This document shows, in pieces, positions 16,086 to 19,663 of a stretch of 19,663 nucleotides of DNA. Source of the DNA: Clostridiales bacterium (GTDB lineage Bacteria > Bacillota > Clostridia > Tissierellales > Sedimentibacteraceae); the NCBI GenBank assembly GCA_003497505.1, contig DNNV01000332.1, forward strand, positions 1 through 19,663, in the 5' to 3' direction. The first letter of the stretch is position 1, and every line of letters starts with the position of its first letter. Under the pieces are notes generated by a model. That model worked only from the letters and a program-made list of their open reading frames with translations. It had not been told where the DNA came from and did no database searches. A program made the position numbers and the translations under genes.

Positions 16086-16475
16086 CTATTTTACTATGAT
16101 GTCCAAATCGTCTTCGTCTGTACTGTCTTTTATCTGCACCATCAGCCTGTTGGGAAGGCATACTATCAGTTCTCCGTCGCTTCCGATTTTTCCCTGATGC
16201 AGGCATATTTTATCCGGACATGTGGCATCTGAAATCCACACCTTTCCATCTTCTATCCTTATTGTATTATAGCCTGTATCCCCGTTAATTTTGAACTCAT
16301 TTTTATAGTCATCAGTCAATGTATATTCTCCCGCAAGCTTGTTGTCCGAATATACATATACTGTTTTCTTACCCTTTTCTGTGGCATTTACGCCTCCATA
16401 AATCAAGACGCCCACATTAATCACAACTATAGCTGTGATTAAAGCAATATCATATTTGTTAATTTTATTTCTCAT
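16086..16475 (-). CDS. NusG domain II-containing extracytoplasmic protein
   Basis: A 129-aa protein with an N-terminal membrane helix or uncleaved signal anchor (about 9-28) and a C-terminal NusG_II domain facing outward. The segment ISDATCPDKICLHQGKIGSDGELIVCLPNRL contains a conserved three-cysteine pattern (C-x4-C then C) typical of the family. Function is not established. It is the first gene of the rightmost elongasome transcript and has a good promoter upstream (16507-16535) and an AAAGGA ribosome site. Confidence 0.88.
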   Translation of the reverse strand: MRNKINKYDIALITAIVVINVGVLIYGGVNATEKGKKTVYVYSDNKLAGEYTLTDDYKNEFKINGDTGYNTIRIEDGKVWISDATCPDKICLHQGKIGSDGELIVCLPNRLMVQIKDSTDEDDLDIIVK

Positions 16476-16506
16476 GATTGTCCTTTTATATTGTATTAGA
16501 TTATTT

Positions 16507-16535
16507 ATTTTATCACCTAATTAACATTTTTTCAA
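16507..16535 (-). promoter_or_regulatory. sigma-A-type promoter for the NusG II-Gx-maf-mre transcript
   Basis: On the minus strand, TTGAAA (16530-16535) and TAAAAT (16507-16512) are separated by 17 bases. They lie about 30 bases upstream of the NusG domain II start. This is a close match to the vegetative consensus. Confidence 0.65.
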
Positions 16536-16543
16536 GTGCCACC

Positions 16544-16571
16544 TTGATATTTGCAGTAAAGCTGCTAAAAT
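16544..16571 (+). promoter_or_regulatory. sigma-A-type promoter for the CorA gene
   Basis: TTGATA (16544-16549) and TAAAAT (16566-16571) are separated by 16 bases and lie about 33 bases before the CorA start. The promoter is back to back with the divergent promoter at 16507-16535. Confidence 0.55.
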
Positions 16572-16603
16572 AATAATATTATGATTAATTTGAGGTGAAT
16601 CTA

Positions 16604-17536
16604 TTGCAGGTATATAAAATTTTAAATGATTCTATGTTGGAATCTGATTTTGAAGAATTTGTTTCGGACAGCTCAGCAAGCTACTGGATTATAATGACGC
16701 CTGAAGAAATAAAGGAAAAAAATGAAATATTTCATTTCAACTATCAGACAATTTATGACTGCCTTCATAATGAAGATGCGCCAAAGCTCGATGTTTATGA
16801 TAACTACAGCTTTGGAATACTTAACATAATAAAATCTCATGAAGATAAATTCTCCACATCCGAGTTAGATTTTTACCTTACAAAAAACTCACTGATATTT
16901 GTTTCGAAAAATTATCAGAATATATTCGATGAAATTTTGGACGACATGGTTTGCAGAGGCTCCATGGGTGTAAATGCCGACAGAATACTGTATAATCTCA
17001 TTGATAAAATGACATCCAAAGATTACGCAATGCTTACAAATTTAGAATCTGAAATTTCAGATGTTGAGGAGGATGTTTTAGAGGGTAAAACAAAGGATTA
17101 CATAAAGGATATAGTACTGTTAAAAAATAAACTGTTGTTTTTAAAAAAGCAATACGAACCTCTTTTAGATGTTGTGGAAGATTTAACAGAAAATGAAAAC
17201 GGAATAATAAATGAAAAGTCGAAAGCATATTTTGTGATTTTATTTAACAGAATAGAACGCTTAAACAGAAAAGTAGGAAACCTCCGTGACTATGTAACCC
17301 AGACAAGAGAATCATATCAGGCTCAGCTAGACATATCTCAGAACAAAATCATGAAGCTTTTCACCGTACTGACGGCTGTTTTTTCACCGCTTACACTGAT
17401 TGTAGGGTGGTATGGGATGAATTTTTCAACCATGCCGGAGTTGAGATGGGAATATGGATACGCATTTGTAATCTTCCTCAGTCTCGCAGTTTTATCAATA
17501 TGCCTTTGGATTTTTAAGAAAAAGAAGCTTTGGTAG
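16604..17536 (+). CDS. CorA family Mg2+ (Co2+/Ni2+) transporter
   Basis: A 310-aa divalent cation channel protein: a cytoplasmic N-terminal domain with long helices to about residue 248, then two C-terminal membrane helices (about 251-268 and 285-303). The signature GMN motif (271-273) sits at the end of the first helix and is followed by a basic C-terminal tail. CorA forms homopentamers that import Mg2+. TTG at 16604 is favoured because GAGGTG (16592-16597) lies 6 bases before it; a GTG at 16595 would overlap that site. The gene is on the opposite strand to its neighbours with its own promoter and terminator, so it is an independent unit. Confidence 0.92.
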   Translation: MQVYKILNDSMLESDFEEFVSDSSASYWIIMTPEEIKEKNEIFHFNYQTIYDCLHNEDAPKLDVYDNYSFGILNIIKSHEDKFSTSELDFYLTKNSLIFVSKNYQNIFDEILDDMVCRGSMGVNADRILYNLIDKMTSKDYAMLTNLESEISDVEEDVLEGKTKDYIKDIVLLKNKLLFLKKQYEPLLDVVEDLTENENGIINEKSKAYFVILFNRIERLNRKVGNLRDYVTQTRESYQAQLDISQNKIMKLFTVLTAVFSPLTLIVGWYGMNFSTMPELRWEYGYAFVIFLSLAVLSICLWIFKKKKLW

Positions 17537-17539
17537 CAC

Positions 17540-17580
17540 AAACGGCTGTATTTATTACAATGCAGCCGTTTATCAATTTT
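17540..17580 (+). terminator. intrinsic terminator after the CorA gene
   Basis: AAACGGCTG (17540-17548) pairs exactly with CAGCCGTTT (17563-17571). The stem is followed by a TTTATCAATTTTT tail, interrupted but T-rich. The minus-strand side lacks a T run. Confidence 0.75.
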
Positions 17581-17588
17581 TATATCTA

Positions 17589-18221
17589 TTATTTCTCTAT
17601 AACCATAAAATCAGTAACAAGCCTTGAGAGCTTGTTGTTTTTATCAAAGCCATAGTATGTAGGGAATGTTCCTTCGTTCCAACCGCTTGCAAATACTACT
17701 ATGTTGCAGCCAGTCTTTTTATCTGCAAGAATATCTCCACAGGAGCATTCATTGCTCTTGACGGTATCTCTTACATTTTTCTCGTATTTGTCGAGTTCCT
17801 CCTCGCTCATAACATCAAGCTTTTCCATAACTAATTCATCCATGAAGCAGCCAAGGCCGTTTTCAACCTCATAGCCCATGAATTCGTCATGTCCGAAGCC
17901 CTTGGAGGATTCTCCCTTAAGCAATGCCATTTCCCATTTTACGGGTGCACTATCGCTGAACCTCAGCTCAGCCGCCACAGTTTGCTTTTTCCTGCCCTCA
18001 GTCCTGCCCACATAAATGTATACATCATATGTGCCCGGTTTAACATGTTGAGAATAGCACTCGTCATCATACATTAAAATAGGATCCGTGGCTATTATCC
18101 TGCCGGTTGAAAGCTTCAGCTTTCCTGCAGTGATTTTGTCAATCTGCATCCTCCCGAATTCGGTATCTATCATTTTAGTATTGCCGTTTGTTATATTAAG
18201 CACATCATAATTTATATACAT
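17589..18221 (-). CDS. DUF4241 domain-containing protein
   Basis: A 210-aa soluble protein without a signal peptide. The segments ATDPILMYDDE (about 44-54), GTYDVYIYVGR (about 63-73), AAELRFSDSAPVKWEMAL (about 84-101) and YEVENGLGCFMDE (about 117-129) are the conserved blocks of DUF4241. No biochemical function is known; in some bacteria the domain appears as an immunity-type or stand-alone protein. It begins 18 bases after the nrdR stop with a strong AAAGGAG site, so it is likely co-transcribed with nrdR. Confidence 0.8.
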   Translation of the reverse strand: MYINYDVLNITNGNTKMIDTEFGRMQIDKITAGKLKLSTGRIIATDPILMYDDECYSQHVKPGTYDVYIYVGRTEGRKKQTVAAELRFSDSAPVKWEMALLKGESSKGFGHDEFMGYEVENGLGCFMDELVMEKLDVMSEEELDKYEKNVRDTVKSNECSCGDILADKKTGCNIVVFASGWNEGTFPTYYGFDKNNKLSRLVTDFMVIEK

Positions 18222-18239
18222 ATTATGCTCCTTTATTTC

Positions 18240-18701
18240 TTATTTTTTTCTATCATCAAGTATTTTCTTCAGTTCATCCATGAAGGTGTTTATATCCTTA
18301 AACTTCCTGTAAACAGAAGCAAATCTGACATATGCTACATCATCCACAGTCTGAAGCTCATTCATTACAAGCTCTCCTATGGCCTCCGTGGATACCTCGT
18401 TTTGAAATGTGTTTAAAAGCTGCTTTTCAATCTTATCCGCTATTCCCTCAATTTGTTTGAGGCTGACTGAACGCTTATCGCAGGCACGTATGAGACCATT
18501 GATGATCTTGTCTCTGTTGTAGCCCTGTCTCGTTCCGTCTCTCTTGACAACCACTATCTGTGTTTCTTCTATTTTTTCATAGGTTGTGAATCTGTAACCG
18601 CACTCAGTGCATTCTCTTCGCCTTCTGATTTTAAAACCATCATCTGTAGGTCTTGTGTCAACAACCTTGCTATCTGTGTAATTGCATTTCGGGCACTTCA
18701 T
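18240..18701 (-). CDS. nrdR: transcriptional repressor NrdR
   Basis: A 153-aa regulator of ribonucleotide reductase genes. An N-terminal zinc ribbon has Cys3, Cys6, Cys31 and Cys34, followed by a basic RRRR stretch for DNA contact and an ATP-cone domain at about 49-139. That domain senses ATP and dATP so the protein represses nrd genes when dATP is high. The start at 18701 (MKCPKC) matches the family, with AAAGGAG 7 bases upstream; an in-frame ATG at 18752 is too early. No nrd genes or clear NrdR boxes are seen in the window. Confidence 0.96.
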   Translation of the reverse strand: MKCPKCNYTDSKVVDTRPTDDGFKIRRRRECTECGYRFTTYEKIEETQIVVVKRDGTRQGYNRDKIINGLIRACDKRSVSLKQIEGIADKIEKQLLNTFQNEVSTEAIGELVMNELQTVDDVAYVRFASVYRKFKDINTFMDELKKILDDRKK

Positions 18702-18720
18702 CGCACATCTCCTTTTTCTG

Positions 18721-18749
18721 ATTTTACTAAAAAAATAAGGTAAAGTAAA
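18721..18749 (-). promoter_or_regulatory. possible promoter for nrdR
   Basis: On the minus strand, TTTACT (18744-18749) and TAAAAT (18721-18726) are 17 bases apart, just upstream of nrdR. The -10 is good and the -35 is weak, so nrdR may have its own promoter as well as read-through from the thioesterase gene. Confidence 0.35.
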
Positions 18750-18762
18750 CAAATTTGTTAAA

Positions 18763-19158
18763 TTATTTTAAACTGCTCATAAATTTCTGTTCATCAATTA
18801 TAAATCTTTCGTGTATTCCTTCACCTATCTTTTTATCCTCATCAAAGGCTTCAACCTTAAAAACAAGTCTTTTTCTGTCCGTTTCAACCAGTTCCGCTAC
18901 CGCCCAGACCTTTTTGCCAACTGCCGTAGCGCTCATATGCCTGATATTTACACTTATTCCCACCGTTGAATGTCCCTCCGGCAAATGACTCTTAACCGCA
19001 TTCATGGCGGCCGCCTCCATAAGTCCAATCATCATAGGTGTTGCAAATACCTCTGCTGCACCGCTTCCAAAAACCCTTGCAGTGTCATTCATTGTCACTG
19101 TTTTTTCTTCTTTGTATTTCAATCCGGTACTTAATGCTATTTCCACAATTATTTCCAT
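18763..19158 (-). CDS. FlK-like hotdog-fold acyl-CoA thioesterase
   Basis: A 131-aa single-domain hotdog protein of the fluoroacetyl-CoA thioesterase (FlK)-like family. The catalytic positions are recognisable: Thr40 in VFATPMM, Glu48 in LMEAA and His74 in NIRHMSAT, with the same spacing as Thr42, Glu50 and His76 of FlK. The tail GEGIHERFIID is typical. Most clostridial members have no tested substrate and are unlikely to act on fluoroacetyl-CoA; they probably hydrolyse short acyl-CoA or act as housekeeping thioesterases. The ATG at 19158 follows GAGAGG with no spacer, so a downstream GTG at 19146 is an alternative start. Confidence 0.85.
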   Translation of the reverse strand: MEIIVEIALSTGLKYKEEKTVTMNDTARVFGSGAAEVFATPMMIGLMEAAAMNAVKSHLPEGHSTVGISVNIRHMSATAVGKKVWAVAELVETDRKRLVFKVEAFDEDKKIGEGIHERFIIDEQKFMSSLK

Positions 19159-19196
19159 CCTCTCTTATCTTACCAATATTTTCTTCCAAATATACG

Positions 19197-19663
19197 CTAA
19201 TTGCGCTCATTCATGTAAATATTCATCCTCGGGAGAGCAAAATCAATTCCCTCACCGCCGAGGATTTCCATTATTTTGAAATTAACATCGTTCACAGTGC
19301 TCATATACTCCGCATATACGGGTGTATTCGTATAATAATGAACAGATATCTCAAGTGAGGCCGGTCCGAAATTCGAAAAAATCACAATTGCAGATCCTTC
19401 CTTTACCATGACATGTGAATTTAACATATCCTTAATCCTGTCAATCAATATCTCCATTTTATCCATGGCTGTTCCGTAGGGTACTCCCAAGATAAAATTA
19501 ACTCGCCTGTTATCCCTCAGGCTCGAATTCATTATCTCCCTGTCAGCAAATCTTGAGTTGGGTACAACGACTAGCTCTTTATTAAATGTCCTGATTTTAG
19601 TGCTTCTGAGCCCAAGCTCCTCTACCGTGCCTTCGAAGGAATCAATTTTAATCCAATCTCCTA
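19197..19663 (-). CDS. MscS-type mechanosensitive channel, C-terminal part
   Basis: Only the last 155 codons are inside the window; the reading frame is open to base 19661 at the right edge. The visible part begins with GDWIKIDSFEGTVEELGLRS, the beta-domain just after the pore helix, then LVVVPNSRFADREIMN, which is diagnostic for MscS channels. The remaining alpha/beta C-terminal domain ends at 19197. The protein releases solutes on osmotic downshock. An internal ATG at 19532 is not the real start. Confidence 0.9.
   Translation of the reverse strand, partial: GDWIKIDSFEGTVEELGLRSTKIRTFNKELVVVPNSRFADREIMNSSLRDNRRVNFILGVPYGTAMDKMEILIDRIKDMLNSHVMVKEGSAIVIFSNFGPASLEISVHYYTNTPVYAEYMSTVNDVNFKIMEILGGEGIDFALPRMNIYMNERN

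Noticed and set aside
15901..16206. Minus-strand 101-codon frame overlapping the Gx and NusG domain II genes
   Set aside because: Out of frame with two recognisable genes and composed of unusual arginine/histidine-rich sequence.
18702..18762. AACAAATTTGTT palindrome as a NrdR box
   Set aside because: It does not match the known NrdR box pattern (acaCwAtATaTwGtgt type) and no paired box is present.

Overview
The window comes from a low-GC, endospore-forming Firmicute of the Clostridia/Tissierellia type. The evidence is a spoIVFA-spoIVFB pair, a maf-radC-mreBCD-mrdA elongasome cluster, strong AGGAGG-type ribosome binding sites, and several clostridial small membrane families (DUF4321, Gx transporter, NusG domain II). 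A Sedimentibacter-like organism would fit, but that is only a guess. Twenty of the 22 genes lie on the minus strand, so the region reads mainly from right to left. No tRNA, rRNA, CRISPR array, insertion sequence or riboswitch was found. No gene-free gap exceeds 300 bases.

Right part (19663 down to 17589, transcription order): the C-terminal part of an MscS-type mechanosensitive channel cut by the window edge, a FlK-like hotdog thioesterase, nrdR (ribonucleotide reductase repressor) and a DUF4241 protein. A plus-strand CorA-type Mg2+ transporter gene (16604-17536) follows, with its own promoter and terminator.

Central part (16475 down to 7416): a NusG domain II protein, a Gx-family membrane protein, a DUF4321 protein, maf, radC, mreB, mreC, mreD, mrdA (PBP2) and a divergent MinD-like ATPase. 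Gaps are short or the genes overlap, so this looks like one long transcription unit for cell elongation and envelope assembly. The PBP2 is very long (1139 aa), with two large insertions. The MinD-like protein sits where minC-minD normally lie, but it lacks key ATPase residues and has no MinC or MinE beside it.

Left part (7362 down to 2153): a probable metabolic island between the MinD-like gene and spoIVFAB. It holds a sigma-54 activator (PAS, AAA+ with GAFTGA, TyrR-like HTH) followed by a D-2-hydroxyacid dehydrogenase, a class I/II aminotransferase and a YjiH-family membrane protein. A near-consensus -24/-12 promoter stands just upstream of the dehydrogenase. A perfect inverted repeat with 18-nt arms lies about 105 bases upstream of the predicted start. 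It could serve as the activator's binding site and as the terminator of the activator gene. The simplest reading is an amino-acid-responsive operon: import or export of a substrate, transamination to a 2-oxoacid, and NADH-dependent reduction to a D-2-hydroxyacid. A plus-strand GNAT acetyltransferase gene follows convergently.

Far left (1282 down to 125): spoIVFA, with a degenerate LytM domain, and a short spoIVFB-like M50 protease. These would control pro-sigma-K processing in the mother cell. Bases 1-124 hold no convincing gene.
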